A DNA stretch of 39,635 nt, from positions 1 through 39,635 of the forward strand of contig NZ_JOHY01000070.1 in the NCBI RefSeq assembly GCF_000721495.1. The letters are read 5' to 3'. Position numbers and translations under genes: made by a program. Positions 1 through 8,280 of the stretch are shown here, one piece after another (position 1 is the stretch's first letter; each line of letters begins with the position of its first letter). The notes beneath the pieces are model-generated. The model was not told the DNA's origin, did no database searches, and saw only the letters and a list, made by a program, of their open reading frames with translations. The DNA comes from Streptomyces sp. NRRL F-5123. GTDB taxonomy: Bacteria; Actinomycetota; Actinomycetes; Streptomycetales; Streptomycetaceae.

Positions 1-213
1 ACCAATTCGGGAAGAGGGCGAACGCGCATTCCGAGGAGGTACCCCCGGAGTGGCACCCGACCCCACCCCCGCACGGACAGCGCGATGCCCCGCCGGGCAA
101 CGCCAGGGGCGCGGGGCTGCATCTGATGTGCGGCCGGCGCCGCGTGGGCGCGACCAGCCCCCACGCTGGGAAGATCGCGGCAAACCGCAAGAGCCACCCC
201 CGGAGCGCAGCCC
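1..213. other. Left-edge noncoding stretch
   Basis: I see no convincing gene here. A purine-rich AGGAGG occurs near position 34, but the reading frame that follows has the arginine/proline-rich composition of random high-GC DNA. The stretch lies downstream of the FAH-family gene, whose stop (TAG on the minus strand) is at 214-216, so it may hold its terminator, but no strong stem stands out. Confidence 0.5.
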
Positions 214-1065
214 CTACGCCGAAGCCAACACCTGCCGCTGCCGCCCCAGCCCGTCGATCGTGAGCTCCACCGTGTCACCCGCCCGCAGGTACGGGCGGGG
301 CTCGGGCTGCCCGAGCGCGACGCCGGCCGGCGTCCCCGTGTTGATGACGTCACCCGGGTACAGCGTCATGAAGTGGCTGAGGTAGCGGACGACCTCCGCG
401 ACCGGGAAAATCTGGTCCCGCGTCGAACCGTCCTGCCGCAGCGTCCCGTTCACCCACAGCCGCAGCGAGAGCGCCTGCGGGTCGGGGACCTCGTCCGCGG
501 TGACGAGCCACGGCCCGAGCGGGTTGAAGGTCTCGCAGTTCTTGCCCTTGTCCCACTGGCCGCCCCGCTCGATCTGGAACTCGCGCTCGGAGACGTCGTG
601 CGCGACGGCGTACCCGGCGACGGCGGCGAGCGCCTCCTCGTGGCTCGCCGCGTACCGCAGCTCGCGGCCGATGACGACGGCGAGCTCGACCTCCCAGTCG
701 GTCTTGGTGCTGCCGCGCGGTACGAGCACGGTGTCGTCGGGGCCGACGACGGTGTCGGGCGCCTTCATGAAGACGACCGGCTCGGCGGGCGCCTGCGCGC
801 CCGTCTCGGCGGCGTGGTCGTGGTAGTTGAGGCCGATGCAGACGATCTTGCCGATGCGGGCGAGCGGCGGCCCGATCCGCAGGGACGCGTCGAGCGCGGG
901 CAGCGCGGCGGTGTCGGCGGCCGCGACACGGGCGAGGGCGTCGGCGTCGGCGAGCAGCGCGCCGTCGATGTCGGGGACGAGCCCGGAGAGGTCGCGCACG
1001 ACTCCGTCCTGGTCGAGCAGGGCAGGGCGCTCCGCCCCGGCGGGTCCGACTCGCAGCAGCTTCAC
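214..1065 (-). CDS. Fumarylacetoacetate hydrolase (FAH) family protein
   Basis: 283 residues. The FAH fold covers roughly residues 70-280. The family's metal-site signature is visible: the paired glutamates of DWEVELAVVIG, the aspartate of AHDVSER, and the lysine of KGKNCETFNPLGPW. FAH-family enzymes hydrolyse or isomerise diketo acids and 2-hydroxydienoates with Mg2+ or Ca2+ in aromatic catabolism. Sequence alone does not fix the substrate, and no other catabolic enzyme is adjacent. The start is GTG (1065) with CGGAG seven bases upstream. The DUF445 gene lies upstream on the same strand, separated by 184 bp that holds three inverted repeats, suggesting separate regulation. Family call firm; substrate unknown. 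Confidence 0.88.
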   Translation of the reverse strand: MKLLRVGPAGAERPALLDQDGVVRDLSGLVPDIDGALLADADALARVAAADTAALPALDASLRIGPPLARIGKIVCIGLNYHDHAAETGAQAPAEPVVFMKAPDTVVGPDDTVLVPRGSTKTDWEVELAVVIGRELRYAASHEEALAAVAGYAVAHDVSEREFQIERGGQWDKGKNCETFNPLGPWLVTADEVPDPQALSLRLWVNGTLRQDGSTRDQIFPVAEVVRYLSHFMTLYPGDVINTGTPAGVALGQPEPRPYLRAGDTVELTIDGLGRQRQVLASA

Positions 1066-1098
1066 AGGGGTACTCCGTTGTGCCTAGGGTGTCCGCGG

Positions 1099-1121
1099 CG
1101 GAGGACGCCACACGTCCTCCG
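1099..1121. promoter_or_regulatory. Perfect 9-5-9 inverted repeat upstream of FAH gene
   Basis: CGGAGGACG, a five-base spacer, then CGTCCTCCG, a perfect inverted repeat 34-56 bp upstream of the FAH gene GTG. It could be an operator or a small hairpin. It shares the core CGGAGGA with the repeat at 1153-1175, which favours a protein-binding site. Confidence 0.45.
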
Positions 1122-1137
1122 GCAGGGCGGAGATGTC

Positions 1138-1175
1138 ATCGGATGTCTGTCCGATCCTCCGACCGACGGAGGATC
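1138..1175. promoter_or_regulatory. Overlapping inverted repeats upstream of FAH gene
   Basis: Two overlapping dyads: ATCGGA-N6-TCCGAT (1138-1155) and the perfect 9-5-9 repeat GATCCTCCG-N5-CGGAGGATC (1153-1175). The second could also serve as the terminator of the DUF445 gene, which ends at 1250 on the same strand. Confidence 0.4.
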
Positions 1176-1249
1176 CGCGCAAGCCCTGTTCACGGGCTGG
1201 ACGTGGGATCAGGTCCGCTTCTGACGGCTGCCCAGACGTCGGATGGCCC

Positions 1250-2560
1250 TCACCCGCCCACCGCTCGCGACACGGTGTAGATGAGCAGGCCGACGAGCGC
1301 CCCGACGACCGTGCCGTTGATGCGGATGAACTGCAGGTCGCGCCCGACGTGCGCCTCGATCTTGCGGGAGGTCTGCTCCGCGTCCCAGCCCGCGACGGTC
1401 TCGCTGATGAGCGCGGTGATCTGGTCGCGGTAGGTGGTGACGAGGTAGACCGCGGCGTCCTCCAGCCAGCCGTCGACCTTCTCCCGCAGCCGCGGGTCCG
1501 CGGACATCCGGCGGCCGAGGGTGAGCAGCGAGGCGCGCGTCCGCGTCCGCAGCTGGCTGTGCTCGTCCTCGGCGGCGGCGACCATCATGGCGCGCACCGA
1601 CCCCCACACCGAGGCGATCAGCTCCTGCACCTCGGGACGGGCGAGCAGGTCGTTCTTGAGGCGCTCGACGCGCTCGCGGGTGTCGGGGTCGGTCTGCAGC
1701 TCCTCGGCGAAGTCGCGCAGGAACCGGTCGACGGCGCCGCGCGCGGGGTGCTCGGGCGACTCGTTCATCTCGGTGACGAAGCGCAGCAGCTCCTTGTAGA
1801 CGCGCTCGCCGACCTTGCGGTCGACGAAGCGCGGGGTCCAGCCGGGCGCGCCGCCCTGGACTGCGGCCATGACGGAGTCGGAGTGCTGGACCAGCCAGTC
1901 GCGGGCGCGCACGCACACCAGGTCGACGAGGCGGCGGTGGCCGCCGTCGGCGACCGTGCGCTCCAGCAGCTTGCCGAGTCCCGGGGCGACCTCCTGGGCG
2001 GCGGCCCGCCGGGTGATCGCCTCGCTCACGACGGCCTGGACGTCGGAGTCGCGCAGCACGGTCAGCAGGCCGCGCAGCGTCGCGGCGGCCTGCTCGGTGA
2101 CGCGGTCGGCGTTGGCCGGCTCGGAGACCCACGCGGCGAGCCGGGAACCGATGCCGACGGCCCGCAGCCGGGTCCGTACGACCTCCGCGGACAGGAAGTT
2201 CTCCCCCACGAAATCGCCGAGGCTCGCGCCGAGCGCGTCCTTCTTGGTGGGGATGATCGCGGTGTGCGGGATGGGCAGGCCCAGCGGGTGGCGGAAGAGG
2301 GCGGTGACGGCGAACCAGTCCGCCATCGCGCCGACCATGCCCGCCTCGGCCGCGGCGGCGACGTAGCCGGCCCACGTGCCCGCGCCGCTCGCGTCCGCCC
2401 ACTTGGCCAGGGCGTAGACGGCGGTCGCGACCGCGAGGAAGCCGGTCGCGATGAGCTTCATCCGGCGCACCCCGCGGCGCCGGTCCGCGTCCGGATCGGC
2501 GGCGCCCGCCGCTACGACACTCCCGGACACCTGGTCCACCTGCTTCGCCCGCATATCCAC
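1250..2560 (-). CDS. DUF445 domain-containing membrane protein
   Basis: 436 residues from GTG 2560; an in-frame ATG at 2554 two codons later is equally plausible, with AGGTGG just ahead of it. An N-terminal membrane segment (LIATGFLAVATAVYALAKWA, about residues 36-55) is followed by the DUF445 hallmark GAMADWFAVTALFRHPLGLPIPHTAIIP. A long helical middle follows, then a C-terminal membrane segment (VVGALVGLLIYTV). This matches the YheB/YjiN-like DUF445 layout. The biochemical role of the family is not established. It is divergent from the aminotransferase-fold gene, whose ATG is 91 bp away. Confidence 0.85.
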   Translation of the reverse strand: MDMRAKQVDQVSGSVVAAGAADPDADRRRGVRRMKLIATGFLAVATAVYALAKWADASGAGTWAGYVAAAAEAGMVGAMADWFAVTALFRHPLGLPIPHTAIIPTKKDALGASLGDFVGENFLSAEVVRTRLRAVGIGSRLAAWVSEPANADRVTEQAAATLRGLLTVLRDSDVQAVVSEAITRRAAAQEVAPGLGKLLERTVADGGHRRLVDLVCVRARDWLVQHSDSVMAAVQGGAPGWTPRFVDRKVGERVYKELLRFVTEMNESPEHPARGAVDRFLRDFAEELQTDPDTRERVERLKNDLLARPEVQELIASVWGSVRAMMVAAAEDEHSQLRTRTRASLLTLGRRMSADPRLREKVDGWLEDAAVYLVTTYRDQITALISETVAGWDAEQTSRKIEAHVGRDLQFIRINGTVVGALVGLLIYTVSRAVGG

Positions 2561-2651
2561 CTGCGTATTGTCGCCAGCGCTGACGGAAGTGGAACGAACG
2601 GCGGGTTCCCGGCGCCTCCCGCGCCGCCCCGCGGACAGGAGCGCAACCCTG

Positions 2652-3836
2652 ATGGACGACGTGACGCACGCCGGCGGCGCACCCTCCGGCCACGCACCCG
2701 CCGGGGACGCGGCCGCGGGCGGTGCGCCCGCCGGTTACGCCGAGCTCTTCGACGCCCCCGCGGGCTACCTGGACTTCGCCCGCTACGGGCCGCCCTCGCG
2801 CCCCGTGCTCGACGCGACCGCCGAGGCGCTGGGCCGCTCCGCGCGCGCCGACCACACGACCGTCAACGACCTGATGCGGGCCGACCTGCGGGCCCGCGAG
2901 TCCGCCGCGCGGCTCGCCGGCACGGACGCCGAGCACACCGTGCTGCTGCCCAACACCACCACCGGGCTCTTCCAGGCCGCCTTCGGCATCCCCTCCGGCA
3001 CGGTGCTCGTGCCCGAGGGCGACTTCCCGGCCAACCACTACCCCTGGCGCCGCGCCGCCGCCGCGGGCCTGGCCGAGCCGCGCTGGCTGCGCGGCGACGC
3101 GCACGGCCGGCCCACGCCGGAGGCGGTACGGGACGCTCTCACCGCCGACGTCGTCGCCGTCTCCCTCAGCGCGGTCGACTTCCGCACCGGCTACCGCGCG
3201 GACCTCGCCGCGATCCGCGACGTCATCGGGCCCGACCGGCTGCTCGTCGTCGACGCGATCCAGGGCTTCGGGGTCGTCGAGATGCCCTGGCAGGCGGCGG
3301 ACGTCGTCGTCGCGGGCGGCCAGAAGTGGCTGCGGGCCGGCTGGTCGACGGGCTTCGCGGCGCTGTCCGACCGCGCACTCGAACGGCTGGCGCCGACGCT
3401 CACCGGGTGGACGGGGGTGGAGGACGTCGCCCTCTTCGACGGCGCCGAGCACCCGGCGGCCGCGGGGGCGGGGCGTCTCAGCCTCACGAACCTCAGCCCG
3501 GTCGCGGCGGCCGCGTTCGCCGCGGCGCTCCAGGTGGTGGAGGCGGCGGGGGTCGCGGCGATCGAGTCCGCGGTCGCCGCGCGGGTCGACGCGCTGCTCG
3601 ACGCCGTACGGGCCGCCGGTGCGGAGGTCCTCTCCGAGACGGTACGTACCCGCCGGGCCGGCATCGTGTCCTTCCGCCTCCCGGGCGTCCCCGCCGCGCA
3701 GGTGGCCGCCGCCCTGCACGCGCAGGGCCTGACGCCCACGGTCCGCCCCGACTCCCTCCGCCTCTCCCCGCACGCCTCCACCCCGGCGTGGGTGGCCCCC
3801 CAGGTGGCGAAGGCCCTCCGCTCCCTCGGGGGGTGA
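2652..3836 (+). CDS. Aminotransferase class V-fold PLP-dependent enzyme
   Basis: 394 residues from ATG 2652, preceded by AGGAG (about 2637-2641). The frame opens further upstream but the residues there are not protein-like. The fold-type I PLP pattern is visible: LLPNTTTGLFQAAFGIPSG (cofactor phosphate region), SLSAVDFRTGYRADL, the PLP-ring aspartate in LLVVDAIQGFG, and the Schiff-base lysine in VVAGGQKWLRAGWSTGF. The family includes cysteine desulfurases, isopenicillin N epimerase-like enzymes and kynureninase-like enzymes. I cannot assign a substrate. No iron-sulfur assembly genes are adjacent, which argues mildly against a dedicated IscS or SufS role. Confidence 0.83.
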   Translation: MDDVTHAGGAPSGHAPAGDAAAGGAPAGYAELFDAPAGYLDFARYGPPSRPVLDATAEALGRSARADHTTVNDLMRADLRARESAARLAGTDAEHTVLLPNTTTGLFQAAFGIPSGTVLVPEGDFPANHYPWRRAAAAGLAEPRWLRGDAHGRPTPEAVRDALTADVVAVSLSAVDFRTGYRADLAAIRDVIGPDRLLVVDAIQGFGVVEMPWQAADVVVAGGQKWLRAGWSTGFAALSDRALERLAPTLTGWTGVEDVALFDGAEHPAAAGAGRLSLTNLSPVAAAAFAAALQVVEAAGVAAIESAVAARVDALLDAVRAAGAEVLSETVRTRRAGIVSFRLPGVPAAQVAAALHAQGLTPTVRPDSLRLSPHASTPAWVAPQVAKALRSLGG

Positions 3837-3864
3837 CCCGCCGCCCTGCCGGGCGCCGTCCGCG

Positions 3865-3898
3865 CCGGGACCGGCCCACCACCGGCAGAAGGTCCCGG
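3865..3898. terminator. Candidate convergent terminator
   Basis: CCGGGACC and GGTCCCGG form an 8-bp perfect stem with an 18-base loop between the stops of the aminotransferase-fold gene (3836) and the penicillin-binding protein gene (3925). There is no U-tract, as is usual in Streptomyces. Confidence 0.45.
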
Positions 3899-3924
3899 GA
3901 CAGCCTCAGGAGGCAGCCTGCGGG

Positions 3925-6189
3925 CTACCCGCCTTCACCGGCGGAGCCGGGGCCCGCCGTGCCGCCCGAGTCACCGCCGCCGGTCAAGCCGCCCAGGGGG
4001 TCCAGCGTCGGCTGGGTCGGGGGCGGCTCCGACGTGGGAGGCGGCTGCGAGGTCGGCTCGTGCGTGGGCTTGCCCGTGCCGGTGGAGGACGGCGGACGGG
4101 AGGAGTGCGGCGGCGGGCTGTGGGAGGGCGGCGCGGACGTCCCGCCCGTCGACGACGTCGGCTCGTCGGACGGCTCGTCCGTGACCGGCGGCAGCGCCGG
4201 CACGTCGGTGCCCGTGTCGAGGTCGAAGTCGCGGACGGGCACCCCGTCGAGCGCGGCCGCGGTGTAGTCGGCCCAGACCGCGCCGGGCGGGCCCCCGCCG
4301 TTGATGCGGTCGGTGTGCATCGCGTGGTACATCGGTTTCTGCTTGCCGTTGGCGGGGTCCATGCCGAAGAGGGCCACGACGGTGGCGAGCTTCGGGGTGT
4401 AGCCGGCGAACCACGCGGCCGTGTCGTTCTCCGCGGTGCCGGTCTTGGCCGCCGAGGGCCACCCGGAGTCCTGCGCGACGGTCGCGGTGCCGCCGGAGCT
4501 CTCCACGACGCTGCGCAGCACCTGCGTCACGGTGTCGGCGACGTCCCGCGGCACGGTCTGGTGCGCCTCGCGGTCGGGCAGCGGCAGGTCGTCGCCGTCC
4601 TTGCTGACCTTCTTCACCAGCGTGTAGGGGATCTCCTCGCCGTGGTTGGCGAGGGTCGCGTAGACCTGCGCCATGTCCAGCGGGCTGGCGCCGAAGGATC
4701 CGAGCGCCATCGCGGGCGTCGTCGGGATCTTCACGGACTCCGGCATGCCGAGGTCGTGCGCGGTGTCGACGACCTTGTCCGTGCCGACGTCCTGCGCCAT
4801 CTGGGCGTAGACGGAGTTGACGGACTTGTCCATCGCGCGCGTGACGTTGATCTGCGGGTAGCTGTGCCCGTCCTCGTTCTCCGGCGCGTAGCCGACGGGG
4901 CCGTCCGGTCCGACGACGGGCCGCTTGTTGTCGCCCTCGTAGACCGTCTTCGGCGTGATCCGCTTGCCGTCCTGCGTCCTGGAGTCGTGCTGGAGCGCGG
5001 CCGCGAGGATGACGGGCTTGAAGGTCGAGCCGGGGGTGTACGTGGAGTTGGTGGCGCTGCTCACGTACTGCTTGGTGTAGTCGATGCCGCCGTAGAGGGC
5101 GACGACCTCGCCGGTGGCAGGGTCGACGGACACCCCGCCGGCCCGTACGTACGCGTCGGCCTTGTTCTTGCCGAGCTTGTCGTAGACCTGGGCCTGGGCC
5201 GCCTTGACGAAGTCGTCCTCCTTGCCCTTCTGGATGCTGGTGACGATGCGGTAGCCGCCGCGGCGCAGCGAGTCGGCGTCGACGATGTGGTTCGCGTCGA
5301 GGTAGTCGTTGACGGCCTCGATGATGTAGCCGCGCTGACCCGCCTTGCTCGCCACCGGGGTGGGCGCGCCGACAGCAGGGAATTTCGTCGCCGCCCGCTC
5401 GGACGCGCTGAGCCAGTGCTCCTTGACCATGCCGTCCAGGACGTAGTTCCAGCGCGCCTTGGCCGCGGTCGCGTTCTCCGGGTGGGCCGCGAGGTCGAAT
5501 TCGCTGGGGGCGTTGAGCAGCGTCGCGATGTACGCGCCTTCCGCGACCGTCAGGTCCGAGGCGTTCTTGTGGAAATAGGCCTGCGAGGCGGCCTGGATCC
5601 CGTACGCGTTCCGCCCGTAGTAGCTGGTGTTGAGATAGCCCTCGAGGATCTGGTCCTTGGTCACGTTGCGGTCGAGTTTGATCGCGATGAAGAATTCCTT
5701 GATCTTCCGCGACGCCGTCTGGTTCTGGTTCAGGTAGTAGTTCTTCACGTACTGCTGGGTGATCGTCGAACCCGACTGCCGGCCCTTGCCGGTCGCCGTG
5801 TTCCACGCCGCCCGCACCATGGCCTTCGGGCTGACCGCCGACTCGTGGTAGAAACTGCGGTCCTCCGCGGAGAGCACCGCGTGCTGCGCGGTCTTGGCGA
5901 CCTCGGACAGCGACACGTTCTGCCGGTTGACCGCGCCGTCGCGGGACAGCTCGGTCTTGCCGTCGGAGTAGTAGTAGACGTTGCTCTGGGCGACCGCCGT
6001 GGCATTCGGGTCCGGGATGGACACCAGCGCGTAGCCCAGGAAGAAGCCGCCAAGCAGCAGCACCATGACACCGAGGAAGGTGCCCAGAACCACCCGCCAC
6101 GTCGGCACCAGCCGCCGCCAGCCCGTACGGCCGGCCCGGCCGGAACCGCCCGCGGCGCCACCCGCCGCCCCGAAGTGCGCGTCGCTCAT
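3925..6189 (-). CDS. Class A penicillin-binding protein (GT51 + transpeptidase)
   Basis: 754 residues. A short basic cytoplasmic tail precedes one membrane anchor (about 33-57). The GT51 glycosyltransferase domain carries the catalytic glutamate in SAEDRSFY (E109), then GRQSGSTITQQYVKN and YLNTSYYGRNAYGIQAA. The transpeptidase domain has STFK (S388-K391), SVN (456-458) and KTGT (582-585). The C-terminal ~80 residues are rich in Pro, Ser, Thr and Gly and are probably wall-spanning or disordered. The enzyme polymerises lipid II and crosslinks stem peptides at the outer membrane face. The ATG is preceded by GAGGAG about 11 bases upstream. It is convergent with the aminotransferase-fold gene and divergent from the ABC operon. 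Which Streptomyces PBP paralogue this is cannot be decided here. Confidence 0.93.
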   Translation of the reverse strand: MSDAHFGAAGGAAGGSGRAGRTGWRRLVPTWRVVLGTFLGVMVLLLGGFFLGYALVSIPDPNATAVAQSNVYYYSDGKTELSRDGAVNRQNVSLSEVAKTAQHAVLSAEDRSFYHESAVSPKAMVRAAWNTATGKGRQSGSTITQQYVKNYYLNQNQTASRKIKEFFIAIKLDRNVTKDQILEGYLNTSYYGRNAYGIQAASQAYFHKNASDLTVAEGAYIATLLNAPSEFDLAAHPENATAAKARWNYVLDGMVKEHWLSASERAATKFPAVGAPTPVASKAGQRGYIIEAVNDYLDANHIVDADSLRRGGYRIVTSIQKGKEDDFVKAAQAQVYDKLGKNKADAYVRAGGVSVDPATGEVVALYGGIDYTKQYVSSATNSTYTPGSTFKPVILAAALQHDSRTQDGKRITPKTVYEGDNKRPVVGPDGPVGYAPENEDGHSYPQINVTRAMDKSVNSVYAQMAQDVGTDKVVDTAHDLGMPESVKIPTTPAMALGSFGASPLDMAQVYATLANHGEEIPYTLVKKVSKDGDDLPLPDREAHQTVPRDVADTVTQVLRSVVESSGGTATVAQDSGWPSAAKTGTAENDTAAWFAGYTPKLATVVALFGMDPANGKQKPMYHAMHTDRINGGGPPGAVWADYTAAALDGVPVRDFDLDTGTDVPALPPVTDEPSDEPTSSTGGTSAPPSHSPPPHSSRPPSSTGTGKPTHEPTSQPPPTSEPPPTQPTLDPLGGLTGGGDSGGTAGPGSAGEGG

Positions 6190-6593
6190 ATCAGTAGGGA
6201 CTCCTCATCCGCCGCCGGGGTTGTCCGCGGCGGAAAACCGAGAAAACACCGAGAATTCCGTCCCGAACCGGCACGGACACTCCCGTAATCGTACGTACGC
6301 CCCAGGGCGCACACTCCTCCCACACTGGCGCATCCCCCGTCCGTCCGGGCAACCGGCCGCCCATCCGTGACAGGCCTGTGACAGGACGGTCAAACCCCGC
6401 CGGGCCCGGCCCGGCGGGAAACCGCCGGAAGATCGGCGGAGAACCCCGGAAAACGCCGGGGAAAAGCGGTGGAAGGCACGGCCCGCCGCGCACTAGGCTC
6501 CTGCGCTTGTGTCTCCCTCGGGATGTGCCGCATCTCACGGCGCCGCGAGGGGGCCGACCACCGAGAGCGGGGACAGGGAGAAAGGCGGAAGAT
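6190..6593. other. Divergent intergenic region with small dyads
   Basis: 404 bp between the divergent PBP and ABC-exporter genes, so it should hold both promoters, though I could not fix convincing -35/-10 pairs. It contains the perfect palindrome ACAGGCCTGT (6370-6379) inside a TGACAGG direct repeat, and two GC hairpins on the exporter side: CCGGCGG-GAAA-CCGCCGG (6411-6428) and CCCCGG-N6-CCGGGG (6444-6461). These could lie in the 5' leader of the exporter mRNA. Confidence 0.4.
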
Positions 6594-7397
6594 ATGGGCG
6601 GCTTCTACGCTGCCGTCATGGTCCGCGGCTTCCGGCGCTATGCGACCTACCGCATCGCGACGGCCGCCGGAGTCGTCACCAACACGGTCTTCGGACTGAT
6701 CATCTCCTACAGCTACATCGCCCTGTGGAGCCAGCGCCCGCACCTCGGCGGCTACAGCGAGGCGCAGGCGCTGACGTACGTGTGGATCGGGCAGGGCCTG
6801 CTCGCGCCCATGGCCCAGATGGGCGGCGGCTTCGAACGCGAGATGATCGGCCGGATCAGCTCGGGCGCCATCGCGATCGACCTCTACCGGCCCGCCGACC
6901 TGCAAGGCTGGTGGCTGGCCTCCGACCTCGGCCGGGCCTGCTTCCAGCTGCTCGGCCGCGGGGTGCTGCCCGGCGTCGCGGGCGCTCTCGTCTTCGACCT
7001 GGCCCTGCCCGGCACCCTCCTGCCCTGGCTGCTGTTCGCCGCCGCCGTCGCCCTCGGCCTGCTGGTGAGCTTCGCGATCCGCTACCTCATCGCGCTCAGC
7101 GCCTTCTGGCTGCTGGACGGGGCCGGCGTCATGCAGATCGCCGGCATCGTCGCGCTGTTCTTCTCCGGCATGCTGCTGCCGCTCAACGCCTTCCCCGGCG
7201 CCCTGGCCGGCCTCGCGCAGGCACTGCCCTGGGCGGCCATGCTCCAGACCCCCGCCGACGTGCTGCTCGGCCGCCGGCACGGCGCCGGCGCGGCGCAGGC
7301 GCTCGCCGTCCAGGCCGGCTGGGCCGCCGCGCTGCTGGCCGCCGGACGGCTCCTCCAAGGCGCCGCGACCCGCCGGGTGGTGGTCCAGGGTGGCTGA
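6594..7397 (+). CDS. ABC-2 type transporter permease (subunit 1)
   Basis: 267 residues from ATG 6594, with AAAGGCGG about 8 bases ahead. About six hydrophobic segments are visible, for example VVTNTVFGLIISYSYIALW, LLPWLLFAAAVALGLLVSF and IAGIVALFFSGMLLPL. The layout resembles the ABC2_membrane_6 (former DUF990) permeases that occur in pairs with one ATPase. It is the first of three consecutive genes, overlapping the second permease by 8 bp (7390-7397), so translation is probably coupled. The likely role is half of the membrane channel of an exporter of unknown substrate in the cytoplasmic membrane. Confidence 0.85.
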   Translation: MGGFYAAVMVRGFRRYATYRIATAAGVVTNTVFGLIISYSYIALWSQRPHLGGYSEAQALTYVWIGQGLLAPMAQMGGGFEREMIGRISSGAIAIDLYRPADLQGWWLASDLGRACFQLLGRGVLPGVAGALVFDLALPGTLLPWLLFAAAVALGLLVSFAIRYLIALSAFWLLDGAGVMQIAGIVALFFSGMLLPLNAFPGALAGLAQALPWAAMLQTPADVLLGRRHGAGAAQALAVQAGWAAALLAAGRLLQGAATRRVVVQGG

Positions 7398-8274
7398 CAC
7401 CGCACAGGCCCCGCCCGCCGCCGGACAGCCGCCCACCACCGCCCCCGCGGCCGTACGGCAGCGCCTCGCCGTACGCGAGGGCGTCCGCGCCTACCGACTG
7501 ATCGTGCGGATGTGGATGCGCTCCACCATGGCCTACCGCACGTCCTTCGCCCTCACCACCCTCGGCAACCTCGCCGCGACCGCGCTCGACTTCGTCACCA
7601 TCGTGCTGATGTTCTCCCGCATCGACGCCCTCGGCGGCTTCGGACTGCCCGAGATCGCCCTGCTCTACGGCACCACCAGCGTCTCCTTCGGCCTGTCCGA
7701 CCTGCTGGCCGGCAACGCCGGGGCGCTCGGCGACCGGGTCCGCGACGGCACCTTCGACGTCCTGCTGCTGCGCCCCGCCCCACTCGTCGCCCAGGTCGCC
7801 GCCGACCGCTTCGCGCTGCGCCGCCTCGGCCGCGTCACCCAGGGCCTCGCCGTGCTCGGCTGGGGAGTGCTGCGGGTGGACACCGACTGGACGGCGGGCC
7901 GGGCCGCGCTGCTCGCCGTCACCCTGCTCGCCGGGACCGCCATCTTCTGCGCCGTCTTCGTCGCCGGAGCCGCCTTCCAGTTCTGGGCCGGCGACGCCTC
8001 CGAGGTCCAGAACTCCGTGACCTACGGCGGCAACACGCTGCTCCAGTACCCGCCCGGCATCTTCGGCCGGGAACTGGTGCGCGGGGTGACCTTCGTCGTC
8101 CCCCTCGCCTTCGTCAACTGGATGCCCGTGCTGCACATCCTCGGCCGGCCCGACCCGCTCGGCCTGCCCGGCTGGGCCGACTACCTCGGCGCGCCCGTCG
8201 CCGTGCTGTGCTGCGCGCTCGCCGGGCTCGCCTGGCGCGCCGGCGTCCGTTCCTACCGCAGTACCGGGAGCTGA
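7390..8274 (+). CDS. ABC-2 type transporter permease (subunit 2)
   Basis: 294 residues from GTG 7390, starting inside the end of the first permease gene. After a ~40-residue Ala/Pro-rich N-terminus come about six membrane segments, including FALTTLGNLAATALDFVTIV, AALLAVTLLAGTAIFCAVFV and YLGAPVAVLCCALAGLAW. It belongs to the same ABC2_membrane_6-like family as the preceding gene and would form a heterodimeric channel with it. The ATPase gene follows after 6 bp. Confidence 0.85.
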   Translation: MADTAQAPPAAGQPPTTAPAAVRQRLAVREGVRAYRLIVRMWMRSTMAYRTSFALTTLGNLAATALDFVTIVLMFSRIDALGGFGLPEIALLYGTTSVSFGLSDLLAGNAGALGDRVRDGTFDVLLLRPAPLVAQVAADRFALRRLGRVTQGLAVLGWGVLRVDTDWTAGRAALLAVTLLAGTAIFCAVFVAGAAFQFWAGDASEVQNSVTYGGNTLLQYPPGIFGRELVRGVTFVVPLAFVNWMPVLHILGRPDPLGLPGWADYLGAPVAVLCCALAGLAWRAGVRSYRSTGS

Positions 8275-8280
8275 GATCCG

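Noticed and set aside
50..385. Open frame at the left edge on the plus strand
   Set aside because: It overlaps the 3' end of the FAH gene antisense and has the composition of a random high-GC frame.
1133..4267. Very long open frame (over 1000 codons) on the plus strand
   Set aside because: It runs antisense or out of frame across the DUF445, aminotransferase-fold and PBP genes. Its product is arginine/alanine/glycine-rich with no domain, typical of GC-driven shadow frames.
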